From positions 3,177,459-3,241,458 of the forward strand of contig CM072523.1 in assembly GCA_036898135.1 (NCBI GenBank): a DNA stretch of 64,000 nucleotides. Reading direction: 5' to 3'. Below the pieces are notes generated by a model that was not told where the DNA came from, made no database searches, and was given only the letters and a program-made list of their open reading frames with translations. Made by a program: the position numbers and the translations under genes. Every line of letters begins with the position of its first letter. Position 1 is the stretch's first letter. Shown here one piece after another: positions 33,114 through 43,789 of the stretch. The DNA is from Oncomelania hupensis. Lineage: Eukaryota; Mollusca; Gastropoda; Littorinimorpha; Pomatiopsidae.

Positions 33114-33496
33114 AAGCGTCGAGAAAAAAATAGTGAATATTATCGTGCATATGATTGGCTGTTTTTCGGAAGCGACAGAATGAATAGGAGGGGGAGAGAG
33201 GGTGGTAGGCGGTCGCGCAGGACGCACAGGCACACGATCCAAATCGAGCGAAAGCTATATGCACGACCGAAGTAGTTGTACCTGATGATACCTCCCAGCA
33301 ACTTAGCTTTACGTTTTCATACCCCTTTGGCACTGACTTTGTACGTGTGTATACCCTTTCATTACATTTTCCTTACGTGATTTCCCAACTCAGTGCGTGA
33401 AACACGTACGATTGTACGTGATCTCCATCACTGCACACCCACTCTCTCTCTCACACACTTAACACATAAACGCGCGCGGCTCACACGCATGTACAC

Positions 33497-34203
33497 CCCT
33501 TGGGGTCATGAGCAATCTTGCCACTGTAGATTGTTCTAACCTATAAAGGGTACAGTGAAAGCCCCAGTTGAAAACCTGTCTTGCCTTTGTAGGCATGACA
33601 AATTAACTGCGGCAACAGTTCCCCCCGTTGGAGTGCCGGGGGTTTCAGTATAAATAGTATCCCCACTTTCTGGAAATTTAGTGCTTTAAATTCCCACTGT
33701 CGCTGTCTTCCTCATTTGCTCTTTCCCATTCCCGATCTGTCCTACCACTCTGCTATACTATCTTCTTCTTCGCTAGATCAGTGACCTGCCTTTTTTTCTT
33801 GAAAACTCTTCCTGGACAGGACTCCTTGTTTGTGTATGGGGTCTGTTGGATCGGCTTGGGAGTGTTGGACGCTTTCTGCCGGGTGGTCACTAGGGCTTCC
33901 TATGAATGTACTATTTAGCACTATAGGCATTTTATATTTATGTTTTTTGTTGATGATTTATAATGATGTTTGTATTCTATTTTGTTTTTGTAATCGGGGA
34001 GTTCGCGTAGTTGAGGTCAACCCTCAGCCGTTCCTCGCGTGGGATGTCTTTATTGTAAAGTGACTGGCCGGTGGAGGGCATTCAATTTTCCCACTGGGGT
34101 TGTTTCAACAGATCTTTTATGCGGATCGGGGGTTGTCCGGTCCTGATTTGGCTCGGAAGAGTCCGCTGGACCTAAAGCAATAATAAATCAATCAATCAAT
34201 CAA
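33497..34203 (+). mobile_element. Retroposon family R, copy 3, longest copy
   Basis: Flanked by a perfect 16-bp target-site duplication, TCACACGCATGTACAC (33481-33496 and 34204-34219). It extends ~125 bp 5' of the usual CCCCCGTTGG start of the family, so the other copies may be 5'-truncated or a shorter subfamily. It ends in (AATC)n instead of the ATGTA tail. Confidence 0.8.
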
Positions 34204-34230
34204 TCACACGCATGTACACACACACACACA

Positions 34231-34809
34231 TTACAATACATTACATGATTATTGCTTTAGGTCCAGCGGACTCCTCCGAGCCAAATCAGGACCGGACAAC
34301 CCCTGATCCGCATAAAAGATCTGCCGAAACAACCCTAGTGGTAAAACTGAAAGCTCTCCACCAGCCAGTCACTTTACAATAAAGACATCCCCACGCAGGG
34401 GACGCTGAGGCTGTATTCTAATTTATCGAACCCCCGTTTACAAAAATAAAATAGAATACAAACATCATTATAATTTATCAACAAAACACATACATATAAA
34501 ATGCCTACATTGCTAAATAATAACATCATAGGGAGCCCTAGTGACCACCTATTCAGAAAGCGTCCAATATTCCCAAGCTGATCCAACAGACCTCATACAC
34601 AAATAAGGAGTCTTGTCCTGGAAGAGTTTTCAAGAAAAAAGGTAAATGACTGGTCTAGCGAAGAAGACGATCGTATAGCAGATTGATATAACAGAGCAGG
34701 AATGAGAAAGAGCAAATGAGAAAGACAGCGACAGTGGGAATTTAAAGCACTAAATTTCCAGAAAGTGGGGATACTATTTATACTGAAACCCCCGGCACCC
34801 CAACGGGGG
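34231..34809 (-). mobile_element. Retroposon family R, copy 4
   Basis: Reverse orientation, tail-to-tail with copy 3 across a short CA tract. Near-complete from an ATGTA-type tail (34231-34250) to the head inverted repeat at 34793-34809. A CA-rich 10-bp duplication (ACACACACAT) may flank it. Confidence 0.8.
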
Positions 34810-35640
34810 TACACACACATATACACCTATACATGCACACATATACACCCACATACACACAATAAATGTTCGTTTTAAATTTTTTTAATCCATGCGTGAT
34901 ATACGGAGTTAAGTATTGACCTTTTAACCTTTAGGTTATTATTATCGCCATCATCATAATCATCATCAGCAGCAGAACATCATCATCATCATCATCGGCG
35001 TCTTCGTCACCACCACTTCCATCATCCTTAATCATTATCAACAGCAACAAAGATAGCAATGGCAATTCAGTGTACAGTGTATGGTTTTAGCACGCTGCAT
35101 GTGGTTGGGTGATTTTACTCTGTTTATACGTCATTCAAATGTTTATACGTCATACGTCATTCAAATGTTTATACGTCATTCAATGCCACGAGTGCATGTC
35201 GGAATGGAAATTGATGTGTTTCCAGCTTGTTTTACAGTCGGTTCGAATTTCCTCCTATTAATTAACGATTTGGAGATTGGGAGGGTGGACGACAGGCTAT
35301 CGGCTAGGAGAATTACCCTAGTATTGCAAGCAAGTGACCCTAGTATATTGGTGTACTGTTCAGTGTGTGTATCAAGCAGTTGTGTAACTGTAGCATAAGC
35401 AAATGGCAGTCAGTCATAAAACGTGTCACAGTGTCAAGCTTCTCAAGATATTTGACAACGCTATGACAGCACTGCAACTTGTCATCATCGTCTTTCATGT
35501 TCTTCTCTCAGCAGGTCCTGTTTCATGTCGTCTGGGTTACAACCAAGTAAGAGTGGGGTTTGTAAAAGATACTTTATAACAACCCCTTTAAAGCGCATCA
35601 CTTTATATAATATACGTTGTATGTTATTTTAATATAAAAT
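34810..35640. other. No recognised gene; small tandem repeat
   Basis: CA tract at 34810-34860; CAT-rich tract at 34945-35000; a ~22-bp repeat (TTTATACGTCATTCAAATG) at 35120-35185 in about three copies. Frames are short. Confidence 0.45.
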
Positions 35641-35649
35641 ATAGTAGTA

Positions 35650-35700
35650 GTTGTCGTTGTTGTTGTTGTTGTTGTTGTAGTTGTTGTTGTTGTTGTAGTT
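35650..35700. repeat. (GTT)n microsatellite
   Basis: GTTGTT units with TAGTT interruptions. Confidence 0.9.
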
Positions 35701-35855
35701 CTTCTTCTCCGCCTCCTTCACACAATTTCCCTTAATCTTCATTATATTTAATCTTAGGCTTATTGGTGTTAAAACAATTATGTGCTGACTGTCGTTTAGG
35801 ACGGGGCAGGGTTCTAGAGAATACAACTTTTATTTTATTAGGCGTTCTGCTGTTT

Positions 35856-35856
<1 letters not shown>

Positions 35857-35927
<71 letters not shown>

Positions 35928-35945
35928 CTCTCGCTCTCTCCCTCC
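35857..35945. repeat. (TC)n microsatellite
   Basis: About 40 TC units, with two CGC interruptions near the right end. Confidence 0.95.
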
Positions 35946-36066
35946 CTCCCTCTTCCCTCTTCCCACGCTTCACATCGCTTCATAGCTGTTCAATGACCCG
36001 TGACTCGCGTTCCAAGCATTCCAGACCGTCTGCGATAGGCGGGGGTTGAAAGCTGAAAGTCAGCGA

Positions 36067-36165
36067 AGGTCAAAGGTCAGGCGGAGGCAACAGGTGACGG
36101 ATGCATGGCCCCCCGCCACCGGCCTCCTCCCCCCTCCCCCTTCCCTTGAGCGGTTGCTAGGCGAC
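36067..36165. promoter_or_regulatory. Candidate regulatory cluster: DR1 and X-box-like motifs
   Basis: AGGTCAAAGGTCA at 36067-36079 is a perfect direct repeat of the nuclear-receptor half-site with 1-bp spacing (DR1). GGTTGCTAGGCGAC at 36152-36165 resembles an RFX X-box with one good half-site. GC-rich surroundings differ from the neighbouring AT-rich sequence. No adjacent gene was found, so this is only a motif observation. Confidence 0.3.
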
Positions 36166-36375
36166 GACAGTAAATGCCATCTGACCCCCCTCACTTGCAG
36201 AACCGCTGGTTTGGCATTATGACACAATATACAAGAACTAGGGGACAGGCCTTGGCATCATTTGTCCTTTAGGGTACCATCACACAGCGTTGTGGTTTGG
36301 AATGTTTGCCTGTTGCGCAACAATACTTCCTCTGCCAAAGCGGTCAAACTACTCCGCTTTTCTTTGAAGTGTGGG

Positions 36376-36690
36376 ATTTATTTATTTATTTATTTATTTG
36401 TTCTTGTACAGCGCTTTACCAGCGCCAGATGACGATGGTGCTGGCCGATACAGGGTCGAACCTAAGCCGCCCGAAGCGCTCACTTGCAACTATTTAGGCG
36501 CGTCTGACGCCCAGATAACAGGGCACAATCCTATGAGACCGGGTGTAGGACCGGGTGTAGGACCGGGTGTAGGGGAGAAATGACCTTGTGCTCGCTTGGT
36601 GCATTTATGTAGCCGTCTAGGACATGAGCGTCAGGATCTGTAAAGTATGTGTGATGGAATACATGCGTGTATCATTCGTTTTATGCCCTC
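36376..36690 (-). mobile_element. SINE family 1 copy, headless, with (TTTA)n tail
   Basis: Body landmarks in reverse: CAGCGCTTTACCAGCGCC, GCTGGCCGATACAGGGTC, GTCTGACGCCCAGA, GTCTAGGACATGAGCGTCAG. A (TTTA)5 tail lies at 36376-36398 and a 13-bp triplication (GGGTGTAGGACCG) sits inside at 36540-36573. The tRNA head is missing. Confidence 0.7.
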
Positions 36691-37385
36691 GTCCGAAGTA
36701 GTTTGTTAATTAGTTTTTAATGTATTATAGATATATATTTTGGGAGTTGGGGTGGGGTGGGGTGTTTTGACCAAACTTTTACGTTGTAGAAAGTAAATGA
36801 AAGAGGAAGTCGATGTGGTGTGCTAAAACAACGAACCTGTACGTTATCGAGAGCAGGTTGCAACAGCTGTGTGCTAATGGTGGATTAGCTCCCTTGCTGA
36901 TGCTGTAGGTATATGCACACCTAAACCCGGTACATCACACATACCAGCTGGGCACGTAAGGATAATAGTGGGGGGGGGGGGAGGGCACAACGTAGGAAAT
37001 GTGGGTGAGGGGATGGGGGAGGTGAGTGGCGAAATGCTTGCTCTTATAAATATTTGATTTTGTAGTTTCCTCAAGTGTAGAACAAGAGGGTTTTCCTGCG
37101 GTTTCCCCCAGTTTCCCTTTCGAATATGCTTCCTGCCTCGCGTAGGTGGAGCCATGAAGGTAGTGTGAGCAAGCAAAACAATACCTTGAAACGGTTGTGA
37201 TGTGCTAAAACAGCGTGATCAAAGTGGATACAACCTGGCCTTCACACAACACTCCTTCAGTGGGCAGGTAAAAGGTTTACAAGCGAATGCTGGACTGAGG
37301 CAGGGAAATTAGACAGGCAAACAGGTGAGTACACCTCACCACCACAAAAAAGGAAAAAAATTAAATGCATTTGGAAAAGAAATGA
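36691..37385. other. No recognised feature
   Basis: Contains a G run at 36969-36980. No supported gene. Confidence 0.45.
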
Positions 37386-37832
37386 GAACACACACATGTA
37401 CACAAACACACATACACAAGTACACACAAGTACATAATATATAAACTAACACACAAGTACATAATTATACACAAACACATAAGTACACACAAATACATAT
37501 AGACAAACTAACACACAAGTACATATAGACAAACTAACACACAAGTACACACAAGTAAATATACACAAACACACACACACAAGTACACCCAAGTACATAG
37601 ACACAAACAAACACACAAGTGCACACAAGTACATATACACAAACTAACACACAAATACACACAAGTACATATACACAAACATACACACAAGTACATGTAC
37701 ACAAACACACAAATGCACACAAGTACATAGACACAAACTAACACACAAGTACACACGTACATAGACACACACAAACACACAAGTACACACAAGTACATAG
37801 ACACAAACTAACACACAAGTACACATACACAA
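37386..37832. repeat. CA-rich minisatellite
   Basis: Irregular units of ACACAAGTACAYANACACAA of about 26-38 bp. The Cys/Val/Tyr/Leu frames on the minus strand are repeat artefacts. Confidence 0.9.
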
Positions 37833-37924
37833 ACGGAGGGATGGATGGAAGAAGGAATGGACAAATTATGTGAGGGGGAGATAGTGAGGGAGAGGAACAA
37901 AATTACGGGGAGAGAACAACCTCA

Positions 37925-39480
37925 TTGGCGTATGTTCATATCTGAGGGTTGAAGGGTCCCAAGGGTAGCTATGAGGCGGGTTTCCATAAACTTTCGGAAC
38001 AGCCAGAAGGTGCGGTTCTGCAACTCACCGAAGACTCGCAGGTTGGAATGAGAGTGGCCAAAAAGATTGAAGTGGTCCCCAACCGGGGATGGATTGCCAG
38101 TAGGGTATCTGCGCTGCCCACAACCGGTGGTGCCTGGAGCGGAGGGGACAAAGGACAGGATCCTAGAAGACGCAAGCGAGTCCCGGAGACTGGTGTCAAG
38201 CTTGTAAACCACCAGGGAGGGGGGGGGAATGGGAAGGAAATGGGGGGAGGCAGATGGAAGGCGTCATGAAGAATGGGGACAGACTGGAAAAGATGAAAGT
38301 GTTTGAGAAGAATGTTTTTGACTGCAAGGTTGTGATGATGGTAGCTGAGGACCAAGACGGGGGCGGTCCGAAGTGCAGGAGGACGGAACGGGAGTGAGAG
38401 TCTGGGAACGGGGAATGGCAGACACCTTCATCAGCGCGTCTTGGCACAAGCCGTCAGGGCAGCCCCTGTTGGCAAAGAAGGTGATCATAGTGCGAGCTTG
38501 TGACCGGACATCTAAGTGGGAACTACAAATGCGGCGAAAACGGAGTGGCTGGGAGAAGGAGATACTGGGCTTGGAGGAGGAGGGATGGCTAGAGGATAAA
38601 TGGAGGTAGGAGTTAGAATCAGTGGTTTGTAATGGACTGAGGTGGACACTAGCAGAGAATCTGGGGATATGGTGACTTGGAGATCCAGGAAGGCCAGACT
38701 GTGTTCAGAGATGGTGAAGGTGAATTTGATGGCAGGATTAAAGTTTGACACACATTGAATGAAGAGAATTAGGTCAGGTTTTGAACAGGTGGCAATGCCA
38801 AAGCAGTCGACAATAAATCGTTTGTACAGATCGGGAATAATGCCCTTGTACTGCTGACAAATCTGATCTTCCAAAAAACCCATGAAAGGGGCAGGCTTAG
38901 CTAGGACCCATGCGAGTGGCCTTTGTCACACCACAAGTCTGGAGGTAGTGCTGATTGTTGAACTGGAAAGAGTTAAGGGTGAGGATGAGTTCAGCAAGGC
39001 AGAGGACGGTAGTGACAGGAAGGCAGCGGCAGTCCTTAGACAGATAACGTTTTATAGCTAACAGACCCTCGCAGTGGGGAATGCCGGTGTCCATAGTGAA
39101 CAGAAAGCGATTGGAGAGTCAGGTGGAAAGGAAAAGTCTTGGAGCATGCAGAGAGTGTGGTTAGTGTCTTTAACATAGCAGGGAAGTTGGGCTATTAGGG
39201 GTTGGAAGATCAGATCAAGGTACTGAGGAACGAGTTAGTGGGGCAGGAACAAGCTTAGACAATGGGTCGACCGGGTGTATTGTCTTTGTGTATCTTAGGC
39301 AGAAGGTAGAATTTGGATTCGGAGGATTCGTTTTGAATGAGGCTACGAGCCTCATAGGGCAGATCACCAGAAGCAATTACGTCATTGATAGTTTTGCGGA
39401 TGACAGTGTTGCCTTCAAGGTACTATTTTGCTTGCTCTTTCTCAACGGCAGCAGTCATATTCCACAAGTCAACCACCTAA
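37925..39480 (-). pseudogene. Penelope-like element relic (RT plus part of a GIY-YIG endonuclease)
   Basis: On the minus strand, across several frames with stops and frameshifts, the conserved order of a Penelope-like polyprotein can be read: KFYLLPKIHKDNTPGRPIV (about 39320-39265); TGIPHCEGLLAIKRYL and FQFNNQHYLQTCG (39090-38930); LYKRFIVDCFG (38850-38815), where RFIDD would be expected; FNPAIKFTF and LAFLDLQV (38740-38670); HHHNLAVKNILLKHFHLFQS (38340-38280); and PVGDHFNLFGHSHSNLRV with LIATLGTLQP (38080-37940), matching the C-terminal half of a GIY-YIG domain. The first half of that domain seems deleted. The damage means it is inactive. LINE or DIRS identity fits less well because of the KIHK/GRPIV and FLDL motifs. 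Confidence 0.75.
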
Positions 39481-39579
39481 AATAATATCCGCCTCTCTAG
39501 CCTAGGCCGTAATTATTGCCTTCATTGGCTTTTGGCTCTCACTGAGTATCAATGGCTGCTGAGGCATACGCCCGTACCA

Positions 39580-40161
39580 GATCCGTGGCCTGTTAACGAC
39601 GAGGTAGAGCATTACATGGTTATTGCTTTAGGTCCAGCGGACTCTTCCGAGCCAAGTCAGGACCAGTAGAGGTAGAGCGCTAGTCTCCGATGCCCAAGTT
39701 CTTTAATGCGAGATCGTAGGACGTGGGTTCGATCTTCGACGGGGCGAAATGTTTAACTTAACGTACGAAGCCTAAGGTTTCCCCGGGTACTCCGGTTTCC
39801 GTTCTCCCTTGGATGCAGTAAGTCTAAACTTTCATTATAACTACATAGCAAGTGTCAAAGAAATCCGTCTTTTAGTTTGACAGAAAAGTGCGCTAAAGTG
39901 ACAGCCGGACTGACGGACGTACAAAGCCCAAACCAATAGTTTTCCACTAGCTATGAATAGCTCGGGAACTAAAAAAGTAGATCAATTCCCTTGCCGTATT
40001 GTACTAGCGATCTCAATCTCTGCCTGTATACCACACTTGTTGAGTGGGTAACAGGTGAGCGTGTGTGTGTGTATTGGTACAGATCGCCGCGCTTTGAACA
40101 TTATGAGTTAATAAATGCATGTGGGAGGGGAGAGGGGGAAAGAAAGCGATTATATATCATC

Positions 40162-40229
<68 letters not shown>
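39580..40229 (+). mobile_element. SINE family 2, copy 2, with (ATT)n tail
   Basis: Head with B box GTGGGTTCGATC (39723-39734); the 3' landmark TACAGATCGCCGCGCTTTGA (40079-40098) is shared with the copy at 32011-32440. The (ATT)n tail has about 22 units (40163-40229). The head is interrupted by a 58-bp retroposon fragment. Confidence 0.7.
39611..39668 (-). mobile_element. Retroposon family R, copy 5: 58-bp severely truncated insertion
   Basis: Only the 3' end of the family is present (ATTACATGGTTATTGCTTTA, then GGTCCAGCGGACTCTTCCGA), flanked by the 10-bp duplication GAGGTAGAGC (39601-39610, 39669-39678). It lies within the tRNA-like head of the surrounding SINE. Confidence 0.8.
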
Positions 40230-41019
40230 GCCTATTATAATAAGTGGGACACGGTGTGTTAGCGTTGCATGGCATGGATTTGGGACCTCGCACAGTCCGG
40301 GCGCATGGCGTTGTGAGTAAAGTGATTATGATACCGGGATGCAGATGGGTTGAAATAATTGGGTTCCCAGGATGGGGGTAGCATGTGTTGATTTGGCTCC
40401 CTGCCTAAATGAAGCCGTTTCAAATGAACCCTAGTTTGTAAGGGCTGGAATTCACAACTAGTGCATTAGCTGTACATGGAGACACAGACAGACTGACTGA
40501 CTGACTATTTGATAAAGCTCATTTTCAAACTGCAACGTCTGCTGCAATCGCCCACACGCATATTCTCACACAAGCACCGGCACATTATGATACTGTACAA
40601 TATATTAAAACACGGAGCAATAAAAAATACACAGAGGCCTACTAAACTACATAGCAAATATGCAATCACATGTTGTTTTGCCTAATTATCTAATTAGTTT
40701 GCTCTGAACATAGAAACAATGGCTAGTGCTATGGAAGTATTCAATGTTTTGGTGGGGGAGGGGAGAAAAAGAAGAAGGGGAGTTAAGGGGTGGGGGACCA
40801 AAACCGTTAGCCTGTAATCGGTATGCAACCCACAGTCCAGCTTTACCCAGAGACTGCTAAGTAATGTAGACTTTCACAGTCATGAAGATGATGTCGCCTA
40901 ACGGGACAATGTTGAGGGAGGAATTTAAATCGCTCCGTCCGGACGTCACAGTTATCCGTGACTAACATGCCTACTAATAATAGCCTGTTGTGTTTTAGTG
41001 TTTTCATTGTCCTAATGTT
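40230..41019. other. No recognised feature
   Basis: Ordinary sequence. Confidence 0.45.
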
Positions 41020-41115
41020 AGAGAGCGCTTTTTCCGGCTCAGGCGCTGCTCAAGGCGCTGGCTGATGCAGGTTTGAAAGCCGCCCGAGGCCCCACATGCT
41101 GCCTTAACAACGTCG
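41020..41115 (-). mobile_element. SINE family 1, 3' fragment
   Basis: GAGAGCGCTTTTTCCGGCTC, AAGGCGCTGGCTGATGCAGG and GCCGCCCGAGGC align with the terminal body in reverse. Confidence 0.55.
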
Positions 41116-41130
41116 TCTTTAAATCTGTGC

Positions 41131-41133
41131 GAT

Positions 41134-41189
<56 letters not shown>

Positions 41190-41240
41190 TCTCTCTCTCC
41201 CCCTCTCTCTCCCTCCCTCTCTTTCTCTCTCTCCCGCCCT
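41131..41240. repeat. (TC)n microsatellite
   Basis: Pure TC followed by CCCTCTC-type degenerate units. Confidence 0.95.
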
Positions 41241-41616
41241 CCTCTTTCCCCTCCACCCCTCTCTTTATACCGCCACCATCTCTGTCCCTCTCTCAGTCCC
41301 AGCTACCTGTCATCACATTTTCCATTGACATGTCTGGCTTCTTAGGAAATGGGTGCTCTAGCAAGAAGTTGTTCGTGTTTTCTGGAAGTCGGGCTGGAAT
41401 TTTAGAACTATCTACTTCAGACGGCAATTTCGTAGAGGAAACTAGACTGAAAATGAATCTTATTTAGGTCCATTGATTCAGATGGACTTTACTTATGTGG
41501 TATCGCCAAGATTCGTGATGGAGAATTTCGAATGGGGATGCAATTCCTGGCAGTATTATTTTCTCGATCTGGTCAAGTGAAGTTGAGTTAAACTTATGTC
41601 GAATCAGTACAAACTC
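41241..41616. other. No recognised feature
   Basis: Ordinary sequence. Confidence 0.45.
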
Positions 41617-41669
41617 TCTCTGTCTGTCTCTCTGTCTTTCTGTCTCTCTCTCTCTCTCTGTGTGTCTCT

Positions 41670-41745
<76 letters not shown>

Positions 41746-41870
41746 TGTTTCTTTCGCTCTCTCTCAGTCTCTTTCGCTCTCTCTCTCTCTCAGTCTCTTT
41801 CGCTCTCTCTGTTATCTTCTTTCTGTCTCCCTTTTTGTCTTTCTGTCTGTCTGTCTCTCTCCTTCCAACT
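41617..41870. repeat. TC-rich low-complexity block
   Basis: Pure TC core at 41672-41742, flanked by TCTGTCT and CTCTTTCGCTCTCTC degenerate units. Confidence 0.95.
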
Positions 41871-42534
41871 CCGCTCTCCTATAAACACATCCACAATCCA
41901 CTTCCCCCCCTCCCCTTCCCACACCCACCCCATTCAAAAAGAATGTAAAATATTATTTGGAAACTGTTACATCTTGCACAGTGGTTACAACAGGAGTGCA
42001 AGGAAATGTACACTCCATTTCCCCAAGTCGCCTCTTTTGTTTCTTTTTTACCCAGAAAGGAAGGAAACTGAAGTGCAAGAAGAAGAAAGAATGGAATAAT
42101 GAAAAAGAAAGACAATGAGATCAACAACTGGAAGAAAAAGAATGAAGGAAAGAAAAAAAAAGAATGAAGAAAAAACAACAACTGAGAGGACAAAAAAAAG
42201 AAAAAAGGTTTTGGGAGGGAGATTGGGAGGGGGTAGGGGAATAAGTTCTAAGAACTGACTAACCAGACAAGATGAAACGGAAAGAGAGAAGAAAGTATAA
42301 TTTGCAGTTTTCCATTTTCCTCTCAATTTCCCCTGACTTCCGATCCCATCACTGCACTTCCGGTAAGTTGGCGGCTGATGAAAGCCTGCCTTAATTGCCA
42401 AACTCCTCAAATAATTAAGATGGGGAGATTGCGACATGCTGTGTGAGCGGTTCTTTTAAGCCGCGGAGAACAACGTATAAATACTTGTGTTACAACCCCG
42501 TCACCCCGACCCCACTCCCTCACCCTCACCACAG

Positions 42535-42536
<2 letters not shown>
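41871..42536. other. No recognised feature
   Basis: GA/A-rich stretch at 42055-42210. No supported gene. Confidence 0.45.

Positions 42537-42600
<64 letters not shown>
42537..42600. repeat. (TC)n microsatellite
   Basis: About 32 pure TC units. Confidence 0.97.
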
Positions 42601-42603
<3 letters not shown>

Positions 42604-42695
42604 CGCCATACCTAATGGCTGTGTATGACGTCATACACTACTACCGTACTGAATGGTGACGATGGTGTTATAAGCTACACTACGTCATAGCTGTC

Positions 42696-43752
42696 TGTGA
42701 CGGTGGGTCTATTGTTACTGGGCTCTGCACAATGGAATGCTATTACCCACTCGTCTTTGGCTGCGGGGATCGGCTAGTGTAATCACCCTGTGACTACTCT
42801 TAATATTGGACTATCGTAGCTCAGTGCTAGATGCTCCACTGCACGCCGAATGTCAGGGTTGACGCTTAGTGGTCTTCCTCCTGCCTCAGACCAACGATGC
42901 CTGCTCGACTGCAAAACATAAGACGAGTTTCTGCAATGCCTTGTATACAAAGGTTGTGCAGGGCGTCTAACTGATGGCAGAAACAGCCCTCAGTTGAGAT
43001 CGCATCCACTTATACAAACAAGGGACGAACAATCTTCTATATCCGTGGTCTACTGGGATCTCCAACATAATTCCTATACATATACATATCATGGCTAAAC
43101 TAAACACATGGAGAAGTAATTAACAATATACACATTCTCCTGTATAGCCACTGGTCTGCAATAATACACATAGGAGAAACAACAGTTGGACAGTTCAGGC
43201 TACCTCGTGGTGCCGAAACCGGTCGAGTGTCTGCCACGTGGTCACGCTAAGTTTTACAAACATTCACAATGATTAAACATGGCAAGACTTCGCAAACATA
43301 ATCCAACAATAATATCAATAATTCGCGATGAAACAAAAGCTCGATCATTTACCTTTTTGACAATGTCAGGCTGTGGCTATACTGCGATGAATGATTTTCA
43401 CCCGTCACCTGCTTTAGTCTTTCTGAGAGAGATTTTTCCACGTGTCCATCTCGGGTGAGCGTTAGACGAAGAATGACTACCTAGCCTTTTGGTCTGCCAA
43501 ATCCCGCGAAAATCTCGTGAGGTCTGAGCGCCGTCTATCGGGGAGTGGTGGCTATACGTCAGCGGGATGAGGTAACTGCCTACCTGAGCGAGCGTTAGCT
43601 TACACATGCTTAGCACACAACTGACTTGTGTCGTCTGCTAACTTGTGTCGTCTTCTGGGCAGCGACTTTACGTTACCCAGGCCAAAGCAGGCTTAACTAG
43701 TTAAGGCGAGAAGCCTTAATGCAGGGTCTAAATAGCCTCTTGACTTGTGACA
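42696..43752 (-). mobile_element. Solo LTR, relative of element B
   Basis: 1057 bp from TGTGACGG to TTGTGACA, flanked by the 5-bp duplication CTGTC (42691-42695, 43753-43757). It aligns piecemeal with the LTRs of element B: GGGCTCTGCACAATGGAAT near the start, GCCACTGGTCTGCAA, CCTCGTGGT, GTGGTCACGC and TTTACCTNTTTGACAA. It is shorter and strongly diverged, so it belongs to a related but older family. The single LTR implies LTR-LTR recombination. Strand is inferred from this alignment. Confidence 0.85.
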
Positions 43753-43789
43753 CTGTCTAGGACATCATACAGCTCTACGTGATGGCTGT

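Larger units (their letters stand above)
32707..33433. mobile_element. hAT-like non-autonomous DNA transposon (727 bp)
   Basis: Bounded by perfect 12-bp terminal inverted repeats, CAGTGATGGAGA (32707-32718) and its complement (33422-33433). CAGTGNTGG-type ends are typical of hAT transposons. Flanks are CA-rich on both sides, so an 8-bp target duplication cannot be read reliably. Subterminal regions contain near-palindromes (AGGGGTATTTATACCCT near 32732, GGGGGTTTTTATACCCCC near 32793) and ACGTAC motifs at the right end, possible transposase-binding repeats. It keeps a minus-strand promoter-like block and a 44-codon ORF, likely remnants of a transposase 5' end. Confidence 0.65.
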
